Below, one piece after another: positions 30,132 to 40,585 of a stretch of 64,000 bases of DNA (position 1 is the first letter of the stretch; every line of letters begins with the position of its first letter). The notes under the pieces are model-generated. The model was not told where the DNA came from. It saw nothing but the letters and a program-made list of their open reading frames with translations, and searched no databases. The position numbers were made by a program, and so were the translations under genes. Source of the DNA: Hippasteria phrygiana (lineage: Eukaryota; Echinodermata; Asteroidea; Valvatida; Goniasteridae); contig JAZGUH010000282.1 in the NCBI GenBank assembly GCA_037893225.1, positions 1,550,001 to 1,614,000 on the forward strand, in the 5' to 3' direction.

Positions 30132-33100
30132 TTATGAATGAATAAAGCAAGTCCATACCCCAGGGAATTTGACATGCATGGAGCAATAAATAGAAGGTAA
30201 TATGTACACAGATGTTGGCCGGAAAGAAAATAAACATTGCGAGGTTTGAATTTTCTCCAAAAGATTTAACTCTAAGAAGCCGCCGATGATTGCAACATGT
30301 AGCGCCAGATCTAAGCTATCCATACATGTCAAAATTACTGCATTTGGTTGATATTTCATGCAATTATGAATGAGTAAAGCAAGTCCATACCCCAGGGAAT
30401 TTGACATGCATGGAGCAATAAATAGACGGTAATATGTACACAGATGTTGGCCGGAAAGGAAATAAACATTGCGAGGTTTGAATTTTCTCCACAAGTTTTA
30501 ACTCTAGGAAGCCGCCGATGATTGCAACATGTAGCGCCAGATCTAAGCTATCCATACATGTCAAAATTACTGAATTTGGTTGATATTTCATGCAATTATG
30601 AATGAGTAAAGCAAGTCCATACCCCAGGGAATTTGACATGCATGGAGCAATAAATAGACGGTAACATGTACACAGATGTTGGCCGGAAAGAAAATAAACA
30701 TTGCGAGGTTTGAATTTTCTCCACAAGTTTTAACTCTAGGAAGCCGCCGATGATTGCAACATGTAGCGCCAGATCTAAGCTATCCATACATGTCAAAATT
30801 ACTGCATTTGGTTGATATTTCATGCAATTATGAATGAGTAAAGCAAGTCCATACCCCAGGGAATTCGACAGGCATGGAGCAATAAATAAAAGGTAATATG
30901 CACACAGATGGTGGCCGGAAAGAAAATAAACATTGCGAGGTTTGAATTTTCTCCACAAGTGTTAACTCTAAGAAGCCGCCGATAATTGCAACATGTAGCG
31001 CCAGATCTAAGCTATCCATACATGTCAAAATTACTGTATTTGGTTGATATTTCATGCAATTATGAATGAGTAAAGCAAGTCCATACCCCAGGGAATTTGA
31101 CAGGCATGGAGCAATAAATAAAAGGTAATCTGCACACAGATGGTGGCCGGGAAGAAAATAAACATTGCGAGGTTTGAATTTTCTCCAAAAGATTTAACTC
31201 TAAGAAGCCGCCGATGATTGCAACATGTAGCGCCAGATCTAAGCTATCCATACATGTCAAAATTACTGCATTTGGTTGATATTTCATGCAATTATGAATG
31301 AGTAAAGCAAGTCCATACCCCAGGGAATTTGACAGGCATGGAGCAATAAATAAAAGGTAATATGCACACAGATGGTGGCCGGAAAGAAAATAAACATTGC
31401 GAGGTTTGAATTTTCTCCACAAGTGTTAACTCTAAGAAGCCGCCGATAATTGCAACATGTAGCGCCAGATCTAAGCTATACATACATGTCAAAATTACTG
31501 TATTTGGTTGATATTTCATGCAATTATGAATGAGTAAAGCAAGTCCATACCCCAGGGAATTTGACAGGCATGGAGCAATAAATAGACGGTAACATGTACA
31601 CAGATGTTGGCCGGAAAGAAAATAGACATTGCGAGGTTTGAATTTTCTCCACAAGTTTTAACTCTAGGAAGCCGCCGATGATTGCAACATGTAGCGCCAG
31701 ATCTAAGCTATCCATACATGTCAAAAATACTGCATTTGGTTGATATTTCATGCAATTATGAATGAATAAAGCAAGTCCATACCCCAGGGAATTTGACATG
31801 CATGGAGCAATAAATAGAAGGTAATATGTACACAGATGTTGGCCGGAAAGAAAATAAACATTGCGAGGTTTGAATTTTCTCCAAAAGATTTAACTCTAAG
31901 AAGCCGCCGATGATTGCAACATGTAGCGCCAGATCTAAGCTATCCATACATGTCAAAATTACTGCATTTGGTTGATATTTCATGCAATTATGAATGAGTA
32001 AAGCAAGTCCATACCCCAGGGAATTTGACATGCATGGAGCAATAAATAGACGGTAATATGTACACAGATGTTGGCCGGAAAGGAAATAAACATTGCGAGG
32101 TTTGAATTTTCTCCACAAGTTTTAACTCTAGGAAGCCGCCGATGATTGCAACATGTAGCGCCAGATCTAAGCTATCCATACATGTCAAAATTACTGAATT
32201 TGGTTGATATTTCATGCAATTATGAATGAGTAAAGCAAGTCCATACCCCAGGGAATTTGACATGCATGGAGCAATAAATAGACGGTAACATGTACACAGA
32301 TGTTGGCCGGAAAGAAAATAAACATTGCGAGGTTTGAATTTTCTCCACAAGTTTTAACTCTAGGAAGCCGCCGATGATTGCAACATGTAGCGCCAGATCT
32401 AAGCTATCCATACATGTCAAAATTACTGCATTTGGTTGATATTTCATGCAATTATGAATGAGTAAAGCAAGTCCATACCCCAGGGAATTCGACAGGCATG
32501 GAGCAATAAATAAAAGGTAATATGCACACAGATGGTGGCCGGAAAGAAAATAAACATTGCGAGGTTTGAATTTTCTCCACAAGTGTTAACTCTAAGAAGC
32601 CGCCGATAATTGCAACATGTAGCGCCAGATCTAAGCTATCCATACATGTCAAAATTACTGTATTTGGTTGATATTTCATGCAATTATGAATGAGTAAAGC
32701 AAGTCCATACCCCAGGGAATTTGACAGGCATGGAGCAATAAATAAAAGGTAATCTGCACACAGATGGTGGCCGGGAAGAAAATAAACATTGCGAGGTTTG
32801 AATTTTCTCCACAAGTGTTAACTCTAAGAAGCCGCCGATAATTGCAACATGTAGCGTCAGATCTAAGCTATCCATACATGTCAAAATTACTGTATTTGGT
32901 TGATATTTCATGCAATTATGAATGAGTAAAGCAAGTCCATACCCCAGGGAATTTGACAGGCATGGAGCAATAAATAAAAGGTAATCTGCACACAGATGGT
33001 GGCCGGGAAGAAAATAAACATTGCGAGGTTTGAATTTTCTCCACAAGTGTTAACTCTAAGAAGCCGCCGATAATTGCAACATGTAGCGCCAGATCTAAGC

Positions 33101-33147
33101 TATCCATACATGTCAAAATTACTGAATTTGGTTGATATTTCATGCAA
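30132..33147. repeat. 7-monomer duplication (1,624 bp)
   Basis: Monomers at 30,132, 30,364 and 30,596 have the same variant combinations as those at 31,756, 31,988 and 32,220, an offset of 1,624 bp (7 x 232). A private change (GGAAAGGAAATAAAC) is shared by the copies near 30,456 and 32,080. Confidence 0.78.
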
Positions 33148-34365
33148 TTATGAATGAGTAAAGCGAGTCCATACCCCAGGGAATTTGACATGCATGGAGC
33201 AATAAATAGAGGGTAACATGTACACAGATGTTGGCCGGAAAGAAAATAAACATTGCGAGGTTTGAATTTTCTCCACAAGTTTTAACTCTAGGAAGCCGCC
33301 GATGATTGCAACATGTAGCGCCAGATCTAAGCTATCCATACATGTCAAAAATACTGAATTTGGTTGACATTTCATGCAATTATGAATGAGTAAAGCAAGT
33401 CCATACCCCAGGGAATTTGACAGGCATGGAGCAATAAATAGAAGGTAATATGCACACAGATGGTGGCCGGAAAGAAAATAAACATTGCGAGGTTTGAATT
33501 TTCTCCACAAGTGTTAACTCTAAGAAGCCGCCGATAATTGCAACATGTAGCGCCAGATCTAAGCTATCCATACATGTCAAAATTACTGTATTTGGTTGAT
33601 ATTTCATGCAATTATGAATGAGTAAAGAAAGTCCATACCCCAGGGAATTTGACAGGCATGGAGCAATAAATAGAAGGTAATATGCACACAGATGGTGGCC
33701 GGAAAGAAAATAAACATTGCGAGGTTTGAATTTTCTCCACAAGTGTTAACTCTAAGAAGCCGCCGATAATTGCAACATGTAGCGCCAGATCTAAGCTATC
33801 CATACATGTCAAAATTACTGTATTTGGTTGATATTTCATGCAATTATGAATGAGTAAAGAAAGTCCATACCCCAGGGAATTTGACAGGCATGGAGCAATA
33901 AATAGACGGTAACATGTACACAGATGTTGGCCGGAAAGAAAATAAACATTGCGAGGTTTGAATTTTCTCCACAAGTTTTAACTCTAGGAAGCCGCCGATG
34001 ATTGCAACATGTAGCGCCAGATCTAAGCTATCCATACATGTCAAAAATATTGCATTTGGTTGATATTTCATGCAATTATGAATGAATAAAGCAAGTCCAT
34101 ACCCAAGGGAATTTGACATGCATGGAGCAATAAATAGAGGGTAATATGTACACAGATGTTGGCCGGAAAGAAAATAAACATTGCGAGGTTTGAATTTTCT
34201 CTACAAGTTTTAACTCTGGGAAGCCGCCGATGATTGCAACATGTAGCGCCAGATCTAAGCTATACATACATGTCAAAATTACTGCATTTGGTTGATATTT
34301 CATGCAATTATGAATGAGTTAAGTAAGTCCATACCCCAGGGAATTTGACATGCATGGATCAATAT
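33148..34365. repeat. Diverged right edge of the satellite array
   Basis: The last five or so monomers carry changes not seen elsewhere: AAGCGAGTCC, TTGACATTTC, AAGAAAGTCC, AATATTGCATT, ACCCAAGGG, TCTCTACAAG, CTCTGGGAAG and GAGTTAAGTAAG. The final unit breaks off after CATGGATCAATA near 34,365. Higher divergence at the end than inside is what unequal crossing-over and conversion predict for an array edge. Confidence 0.8.
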
Positions 34366-37100
34366 AGGTAAATGTATATTTAATCATGTTTAAAATGGGA
34401 ATTTATATTTTCATTTTCATGATGGCATGGACACTGGCCACCCTAAACGTAAATGGGCTTAGGAATTTTCAAAAGAGGGACATGGTTTTTCATTATCTTC
34501 ATCGAAAAAAAATCGCCATTGCTTGTCTCCAAGAAACTCACAGTGTAGTAGCAGATGAATCGTCTTGGCTCAAACAATGGGATGGGAATATTGCTTTCAG
34601 TCACGGGGAGAGAGGCAGTCGGGGGGTGGCCATTTTAACATCTCACAAAAGTGGGCTAAAAATAAACAATAAACAATGCGACAAGGAGAGTAGATGGGTG
34701 AGTGGGAACATACAAATGAATGATATTACTGTTCATATTTATTCTGTATATGCGCCTAATTTACGCACTCAAAGGAATCAATTTTTGAGGGCATTTGCCG
34801 CAAACCTGTGTGATAATCAAGGGGAAGAAGATTGCATTGTGGCCGGAGACTTCAACTGTCAAACAGATTCTATTCATGACCCGAGCTATAAGGACATGAG
34901 TGATTTCATTCAGGAAAACAACCTTATTGATGTGGCAGACAATTTTAACAATCGAAAAAATACCTTTTATCATAAAGGTTTAAGAAAAGGAAGTCGTATT
35001 GATTATGTTTTTGTTGCGAACAATCTCACAAGTATGATAACTCAAGTCTCTCTTGACTGTACTAGTGTTTCCGACCATAATGCAATAATATGTCGTTTTG
35101 AAAATAATGTTATTAGAATGGGACCCGGCAGATGGGTGTGTAATAATACTCTTTTAGAAGATGACGATTGTAAAAACAGAATAGACCGGTTTTGGAAATT
35201 TTGGAGAACAGAAAAATTAACTATGATTGCCTCCTTGAATGGTGGGATGCAGGCAAGTTTAAACTTCGTGAAATTACTAAGGAGTATGGAAATCAAAAAT
35301 ATTATCAAGAGAAAACAATCCGACAAAATCTTCAACAACAGTTTGATTTTATAGCAAATAAACAGCCTTGTAATGATCTCGATAAAGAAAAACTTCACGA
35401 CCTAGAAAAACAACTTAAACATTACGAATACCGAGAATGGGAAAATGCTAAATTGAAACTTTATATGAAACAAAAAGTCGATGGAGAAAAACCTAGTAAA
35501 TTCTTCCTTTCAGCTATTAAACAACCACAGCAAAATACTGCCATTACCTTTCTTCACGATGAAAATGGTAAACGTTTGGATGAGCCTATCCAGATGCTGG
35601 AATATGTTCGTAATTTTTATGTTGGTTTGTTTTCATCGAACCCCATCAACAATGTTTACACAAACAAAATTTTGCGAAACGTTGAGACTCCTATTCTTGA
35701 TGATAACATTTGTAAAGATATGGAAAAAACGATAAGCCTTAGTGAATTACGTAAAGCCATCAACGATATGGCGCGAGACAAGGCGCCAGGACCTGACGGG
35801 CTAACGGCCGAGTTCTATTTAAAATTATGGCATGTCATACAGGATGATTTTCTTGAGGTGGTCAATTATTGTAAAGTTAAAAACAAACTTCCTGATTCTA
35901 TGAACCTTGCCCTTGTTAGATTAATTTATAAAAATAAAGGGGAGAGACATAATTTAAAAAATTGGAGACCCATCAGCTTACTAAATGTTGATTATAAAAT
36001 TATTTCAAAAGTTCTCACGAAACGTTTACGTAAAATAATGCCTCTTTTAATCAAAGAAGATCAAACTTGTGGAGTCCAGGGACGAAATATTCAGGAAAAC
36101 CTCATGGTCGTTCGGGACATAGTAGATTATGTTAATTTTGATGACATACCGGCTGCGATAATTAGTGTGGATCAAGAGAAAGCTTTTGATAGAATCGAGT
36201 GGAAATATATGTATGCAGTAATGAATAAGATGGGAATACCTACGGTTTTTATTGATTGGGTTAAAATTTTGTACAATGATCCCAAGATTTTTATTAATGT
36301 TAATAATTTCCATACCGAACCCATTCGAGTTACAAGAGGAATTCGACAGGGTTGTCCCCTGTCGCCATTATTATATACGATTTGTGCAGAAGGTTTGGTT
36401 GCTAGAAATAACAATGAGATTAATGGAATTTCGATAGGTGGAAACAATGTTAAAATCATACAACATGCAGATGATACCAGTATTTTTGTAACCAGGAATG
36501 AAGAATTTCAGGCTCTTGAAAATATTTTTTATTCTTACAGTGAAGGGTCGGGTTCTAAAATACATACCCAAAAAACGCAAGGTTTGTGGTTAGGAGCGTG
36601 GAAGGATAGAACAGATAATCCGGGTAACTTCCAATGGAATAATACAAAACTAAAAATCTTAGGAATCTACTTTGGAAACCGGGTCACTCCGGAAGACAAC
36701 TGGAGTGAAAGAATAAATAAAATGACTAACATTCTTCGCCATTGGGGAAGAAGATTTTTGACTATGAAAGGAAAAGCCGTAGTCGTTAATAGTTTGGTTG
36801 GAAGTAGTTTGGCTTATTTCGGTTCTGTTCTTTCGTGCCCGGACTACTTAATTCAGAAATTAGAGAAAGTTATTTGGGAATTTTATTGGTCGGGTAAACC
36901 AGACAAGATTAAAAAAGACACGATAAGGGGACCTACTAATATGGGGGGAGTTGGTCTAATAAATGTTGGGCTTAAACTCCGTGCTCTGAAATTACAATGG
37001 TTTCAAAGGTATACGGCGAAGCAAGGGAAGTGGAAAAACCTCTTCGAATATTGGATTCAAAGGGCGAGTGGAGTCGACAATTCATTTGAGGCCCATGAGG
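34366..37100 (+). mobile_element. Tx1/L1-clade LINE, 5'-truncated, 3' end lost
   Basis: An endonuclease-reverse transcriptase reading region starts about 20 bp after the last satellite base. The order (APE-type endonuclease, then reverse transcriptase) and motifs such as DQEKAFDR and QGCPLSPLL fit the L1/Tx1 group. No ORF1 (gag-like) region and no real 5' UTR lie between satellite and ORF, so the 5' part is missing. After about 37,090 the LINE-like protein sequence fades and DIRS sequence follows, so the 3' end and poly-A tail are missing too. No target-site duplication can be checked. The coding region is broken by one frameshift near 35,205-35,215. Confidence 0.85.
34386..35354 (+). pseudogene. 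LINE ORF2, endonuclease part
   Basis: This is the N-terminal part of a LINE polyprotein, an APE-type endonuclease that nicks target DNA to prime reverse transcription. Residues numbered from the first Met show the expected catalytic motifs: LNVNGLR (20-26), QETH with Glu50, GDFNC (154-158, Asp155 and Asn157) and SDH (229-231). The true start may be the Met at 34,422, just before the conserved domain. An upstream in-frame TAG at 34,365-34,367 limits the frame. Homology stops at about 35,210, where the reading shifts by one base in an A-rich stretch; the last ~45 codons are out of frame. The C-terminal part continues in the overlapping frame from about 35,205. Family assignment is firm; present-day activity is unlikely because of the shift. 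Confidence 0.85.
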
Positions 37101-37192
37101 CTTCAAAGAATTTATTGCCCCAAGACGGTCATTTGGTTTTGGAGGGCAGGAACAGGCCCCTCATTTCAGGCACCCATTTGGACAACTGTTGA
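35192..37192 (+). pseudogene. LINE ORF2, reverse transcriptase part
   Basis: This continues the endonuclease frame after a one-base shift; the Met at 35,192 is probably not a natural start. Residue numbers from that Met: a connecting region with EKPSKFF near 99; the RT fingers with KAPGPDG (198-203) and NWRPISLLNVDYK (257-269); motif A with DQEKAFDR (Asp327); QGCPLSPLL (386-394); catalytic HADD (425-428) where most relatives have YADD; and a thumb/post-RT region with WEFYWSGKP. These motifs place it in the Tx1/L1 clade. The 666-residue frame ends early compared with typical ORF2 proteins of about 1,200 residues or more. Its last ~35 residues probably read into unrelated or DIRS flank. The RT core itself has no stop. 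Confidence 0.87.
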
Positions 37193-37378
37193 TTGACACA
37201 AGGTCGTGTATGGTATAAAGTCAAAACCTCAAGGCTTGAGTGGCCACTCTTGTCAGAGCAGTTTTGTCAGAGCAGTTTGCCAGTCGGATTGTTCTTTCCC
37301 CTTGGTTAATAATTAATTTTCGAAGTTTTTACTTCGCATATTCTGGTTCTGTTCGGAAGTTTAATTTGTTTGTAACGA

Positions 37379-38503
37379 TGCCGAAGTCTAAGCGTTCCTC
37401 TGTATCTACACGTGCTGCTGCGGGAGGGAGACCACGGGGCCGGCCTCGTTCCTCTTGATCTGTGGCCAACGCAAGTGTTACGCCTGCCGATGGATGTCCC
37501 CCTGTTGCGGGGACCGTGACTGCGGGCAGTGTTGCTCCCCTGTTCGCACCCGTTACCACCAGTCTTTGGACCTCAAATTTCTGCAGCAACAGCACGCCAG
37601 GAGACAAGTCTGCCTGCTCCGCCGGTTACATCGGAGTGGGGTGAGTCTGGTAGTAATACATGCACTGTTCAATTGCCCCCCTTAGATGTTTCCCCCGCTC
37701 TTCCTGTTATATCTGTAATTTCGGGTTCTGGTGCTGCATCGTCTTCTATCCCCTCTATAGCCATGCATGACCATACGGCTTTAACAAGCGTATGTGATGA
37801 GCTTGGGTTGGGGGTCCCTAAACAAACCCAGGAAAAAATTTGGAATGGGGAGTTTGTCGAATTAGGGTTGCTGTTACGCCCCAGAGGTAGCGCTGGTAGT
37901 GCCACCGATTGCGTGTTCACAGTTGGTTCGCACGAGTCACCCGCGTGGCAAATTCGCCCTCATGCCCAGACCCCACGTATCACGTCCATCGAGCAGTGGA
38001 CGTCGGCATTCTTGATTTTCTCCTCAATTTATTTGATGCGGCATCTGAATCGGGCCCGGCAGTTGCTGAAGTACATGGATACCATCCGCTCCGCGGCATT
38101 TCGCCGCATCGGTTTTGGCTGGCGCGATTACGATATACAATTTCGTTTGAGGCAAGCTCGTATGCCGGCGCGTTCTTGGGCCAGCATCGATGCCGAGTTA
38201 TGGCTCACACTGGTGGGTGGTCAATCACCCTCTAATTTTCGTCCCTTTCCCACTAGGGCCACGCAACAGCGCGTCAATGGATTCGGACCAGGCCGCGCCT
38301 CCCAATTTACCCAGCGCGACAATCCCGGGCTCTGCTTTGATTTCAACCGCGGCCATTGTTTCCGACTCGCTTGTCGATTTCCCCATAAATGTGCAACATG
38401 CCTGTCACCCGGCCATTCCGCTAACACCTGCCGAGCTGGCTCCCGATCCGCACGAGGCTCAGCCAGTCAGTCGGCCCCTACCAACCCCGGTAAACATAAC
38501 TAG
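37379..38503 (+). pseudogene. DIRS-like gag with CCCH and CCHC zinc fingers
   Basis: This is a capsid-like protein. It starts with a basic peptide (MPKSKRSSVSTR) at 37,379 and meets an in-frame TGA at 37,456-37,458. It reads on in the same frame and then shifts to the frame open to 38,503 near 37,550-37,565. The middle has the conserved block around HLNRARQLLKYMDTIRSAA and WRDYDIQFRLRQAR, typical of DIRS gags. Near the C-terminus are a CCCH finger (C-x7-C-x4-C-x3-H, in CFDFNRGHC...CRFPH) and, right after it, a zinc knuckle C-x2-C-x4-H-x4-C (CATCLSPGHSANTC). The pol frame overlaps its end. The stop and frameshift are visible in the sequence; assignment to DIRS rests on the downstream genes. 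Confidence 0.75.
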
Positions 38504-40037
38504 AATGCTTCCGTTTCTGCAACTGTACCCGGCCAAGCAGGACGCGCAAATATTAGTAGATGGGTTTACGTTTGGTTTTCGTATAGGTTACTTTGGGCCC
38601 CGTGCTCGCTCTTCAACCCATAATTTTATATCAACTCGAGGAAACCAGGCAATATTGCAGGAAAAACTTGACCGCGAAGTGTCACTGGGCCGAATTGCTG
38701 GCCCATTTTTGAACCCCCCTTTGCCAAATTTGCGCTGTTCGCCAATTGGGCTAGTACCCAAACAGGTACCAGGTGAATTTCGTTTAATTCATAACCTTTC
38801 ATCTCCGATAGGTGATTCAGTTAATGATCACATTGACCCGTCCATTACTGCTGTTAGCTATACAAGTTTTGATGACGCTGTTCATTTGGTTGCTAGCTTA
38901 GGCCCCGGTGCCCTTATGGCCAAGTCAGATATCAAGTCAGCTTTCCGATTACTGATTTACTGGGGTTTTCATTCAATGGTTCATTTTACTATGACAAGTG
39001 TATGCCCATGGGCTGTTCCATTTCTTGTGTCACTTTCGAGCGATTTAGTACGTTCCTTGAGCATTGTACCCGCAAGGTTGCAGCGACGCACAATATCTTG
39101 CACTATCTTGATGATTTATTTTTCGTCGGAAAAGCAAAGTCCAATGATTGTGCTCGCGCCCTCAAGTCCTTTACAGTCGTCTGTAAGGATTTCGGGGTTC
39201 TTGGCGTTTGAAAAAACTGAGGGGCCTGCTACTCGGATTACTTTTCTTGGGTTGGCTATTGACACTGTTGCACAAGAAATTCGAGTTCCCGCTGACAAGG
39301 TTGATTCGATTGTTGATAAATTAGATAAGGCATTTAGTAAACAAAAACTTACTCTGCGTGAACTTCAGTCGCTATTAGGGAGTTTGAATTTTATTTGTAA
39401 AGCAGTTCGCCCAGGACGCGCATTTTTGTGTCGTTTGATTGGCTTGACTAGCGGCGCCAAGAAACCTCATCACCGTATCCGTATTTCATCAGGGGCGCGC
39501 GCTGATTTGTTGGCTTGGCGGCATTTTTTTTCCCATTTCAACGGTTCGGTCTTTTTCCTTGACAAACTATGGTACTCCAGTGATAACCTTCACTTGTATA
39601 CGGACGCTTCTGCAGAGATAGGTTTTGGTGCATACTTTGATGGTAAATGGGCAAATGGTAAATGGCCCCAGCGGGTTCGCTCCTTGACCCTGTCTATTGC
39701 TTTCCTTGAACTTTTTCCCATTGTACTTGCGCTTCGTTTATGGGGATGGGAGTTGAGGAATAAGAGGGTAGTTTTTTGGTCTGACAATGAGGCGGTAGTG
39801 GCTATAATTAACCGCCAAACTTCCCGATGTTCTAAAATCATGGTATTGGTGCGCTCGTTTGTCGTACAGTGTTTGGCGCTGAATATTCATTTTAAGGCTC
39901 GCCATGTCCCGGGCATTGATAATGGTATTGCTGATGCTTTGTCCCGCTTTCAGATGACCAGGTTTCGGCAACTAGCGCCCGGGGCAGACCTCACTATTAC
40001 TCCCTTGCCTCCAGACCTTTGGAACAGCTTCAGCTAG
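38190..40037 (+). pseudogene. DIRS-like reverse transcriptase / RNase H
   Basis: This polymerase overlaps the gag end; the real start is probably inside or after the overlap, and conserved sequence begins near 38,500. Motifs in order: CSPIGLVPKQVPGEFRLIHN (fingers); SDIKSAF (motif A Asp) near 38,930; PMGCSISC and the catalytic YLDD near 39,002-39,120; and an RNase H with YTDAS (about 39,599), the Glu of FLELFPIVLAL, WSDNEAV and the final Asp of GIDNGIADALSRF. The PMGCSISC-YLDD part is in another frame. A base was lost near 38,985-38,993, in the T run before ACTATGAC, and the frame returns near 39,200-39,210. So the RT core is interrupted twice. The style (YLDD, the RNase H spacing, VPGIDNGIADALSR) fits DIRS rather than Ty3 elements. 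Confidence 0.83.
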
Positions 40038-40190
40038 AAGTGCAGGGTCTTTTAGTAGACTCTGTGGCTCCCCATACTCATTTAGTTTACCAGCGTGCTT
40101 GGCAATTTTTCCGATGGTTCATTTTACGACATGGTCTTATTGCACTGGTAATTCTATTTTAGCACAGTATTCAAGTCATTTATGTACCTT
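40019..40190 (+). pseudogene. DIRS-like tyrosine recombinase, N-terminal fragment
   Basis: This overlaps the end of the RT/RNase H frame in a different frame. It reads LEQLQLEVQGLL, then SVAPHTHLVYQRAWQFFRWF, which resembles the N-terminal helical (core-binding) domain of tyrosine recombinases. After a further shift near 40,140, a peptide GNSILAQYSSHLCTF suggests similarity continues to about 40,185. The catalytic domain (Arg-His-Arg-Tyr) is absent. The assignment rests mostly on position after the DIRS RNase H. Confidence 0.5.
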
Positions 40191-40197
40191 CATACAG

Positions 40198-40393
40198 ATT
40201 TCCCCATAGCCAGCCAGAGAGGCTTAAAAAATGGACTGTCAACATGAGAAGAGAGAATTGGAAGCCATCAAAGACTTCACTTGTTTGCTCAGAGCACTTT
40301 TTGGATGAGTGTTTTGACAGATCTGGGCAGACTGTCCGTCTTCGTCCAAATGCTGAACCCGCAGTATTTGCTTTTCCAACACATCTCCAAAAG
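40198..40393 (+). pseudogene. THAP-domain exon of a THAP9/P-element-like gene
   Basis: This encodes the second half of a THAP zinc finger, a C2CH DNA-binding domain. It starts at the FP of the conserved (K/R)FP motif and continues with LKKWTVNMRRENWKPS, then LVCSEHF (the last Cys and His of the C2CH set), then DECF, and ends near AFPTHLQK. An AG acceptor (TTCATACAG) precedes it at 40,197 and a GT donor (AAG|GTAGAATG) follows at 40,394. The upstream exon with the first two zinc cysteines is not seen; DIRS sequence abuts the acceptor within about 10 bp. The donor phase (0) matches the exon at 45,225. Whether the gene was a host THAP protein or a P-type transposase cannot be told from this part alone. 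Confidence 0.82.
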
Positions 40394-40454
40394 GTAGAAT
40401 GAGCCTGAATGATTATTTTTTTTTGTTTTATTTTTTTTTCTTTATTAACCAAGT

Positions 40455-40585
40455 TTAACCCTCCCTATAACTATCACAGCCTATCAAAAACTCTAACAGT
40501 TTGTGTGTGTTTTAATCTGTCATTTGATAGGTTTTGATATATAGGGTAGCTGGCTCCATTTTGGCATTGAGAACAGGAGGGTTAA
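40455..40585. mobile_element. TTAA-flanked miniature inverted-repeat element, 131 bp
   Basis: The ends are TTAACCCTCC and GGAGGGTTAA, a perfect 10-bp inverted repeat that includes TTAA at both ends. Inside, CCTATCAAAA and TTTGATAGG form a second inverted pair, as do CTATAAC and GATATATAG more loosely. A TTAA target duplication followed by CCC is the hallmark of piggyBac-type elements, though Kolobok elements also use TTAA. There is no coding capacity. It lies 60 bp into the intron after the THAP exon. Confidence 0.55.

Larger units (their letters stand above)
1..34365. repeat. 232-bp satellite array, about 148 monomers
   Basis: The window opens exactly at a monomer start (GAATTTGACAGGCATGG), and the next starts are at 233, 465 and so on. 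The start of the partial last unit, at 34,341, lies 148 x 232 + 4 bp later, so there are 148 complete copies and one fragment. Monomers are highly similar and differ at a limited set of sites: GGCATGG/TGCATGG, AATAGACGG/AATAAAAGG, GTTGGCC/GGTGGCC, CACAAGTTTT/CAAAAGATTT/CACAAGTGTT, GATGATT/GATAATT, CTATCC/CTATAC and ACTGCATT/ACTGTATT/ACTGAATT. Nearly every unit has one AGATCT site. No other element interrupts the array. The left end lies outside the window. Open frames of 75-120 codons on the minus strand recur every 232 bp but are by-products of the repeat. Function is unknown; a centromeric or pericentromeric role is a guess. Confidence 0.97.
37100..40190 (+). mobile_element. DIRS-like tyrosine-recombinase retroelement, decayed and 3'-truncated
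   Basis: The order is a gag with zinc fingers, then RT plus RNase H, then the start of a tyrosine-recombinase-like region, as in DIRS elements. The left boundary lies between 37,090 (end of LINE similarity) and 37,379 (gag start). A direct repeat TTGTCAGAGCAG at about 37,250-37,280 and a small inverted repeat CGAAG...CTTCG near 37,321-37,337 sit in this leader, but the terminal repeats cannot be confirmed because the other end is gone. The right boundary is at about 40,185-40,197, against the THAP exon. At least one stop and about four frameshifts make the element inactive. Confidence 0.8.

Noticed and set aside
200..34303. About 150 overlapping minus-strand open frames of 60-120 codons, starting MWRKFKPRNVYFLSG
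   Set aside because: They recur every 232 bp with the satellite. As 232 is not a multiple of 3, each frame ends within two monomers. Differences follow the DNA variants with no sign of codon-level constraint.
1..34365. CRISPR array or other bacterial repeat
   Set aside because: Units are 232 bp with no unique spacers between repeats, and the setting is eukaryotic.
34761..36580. Minus-strand open frames within the LINE
   Set aside because: They are shadows of the plus-strand LINE reading frame and have no recognisable motif.
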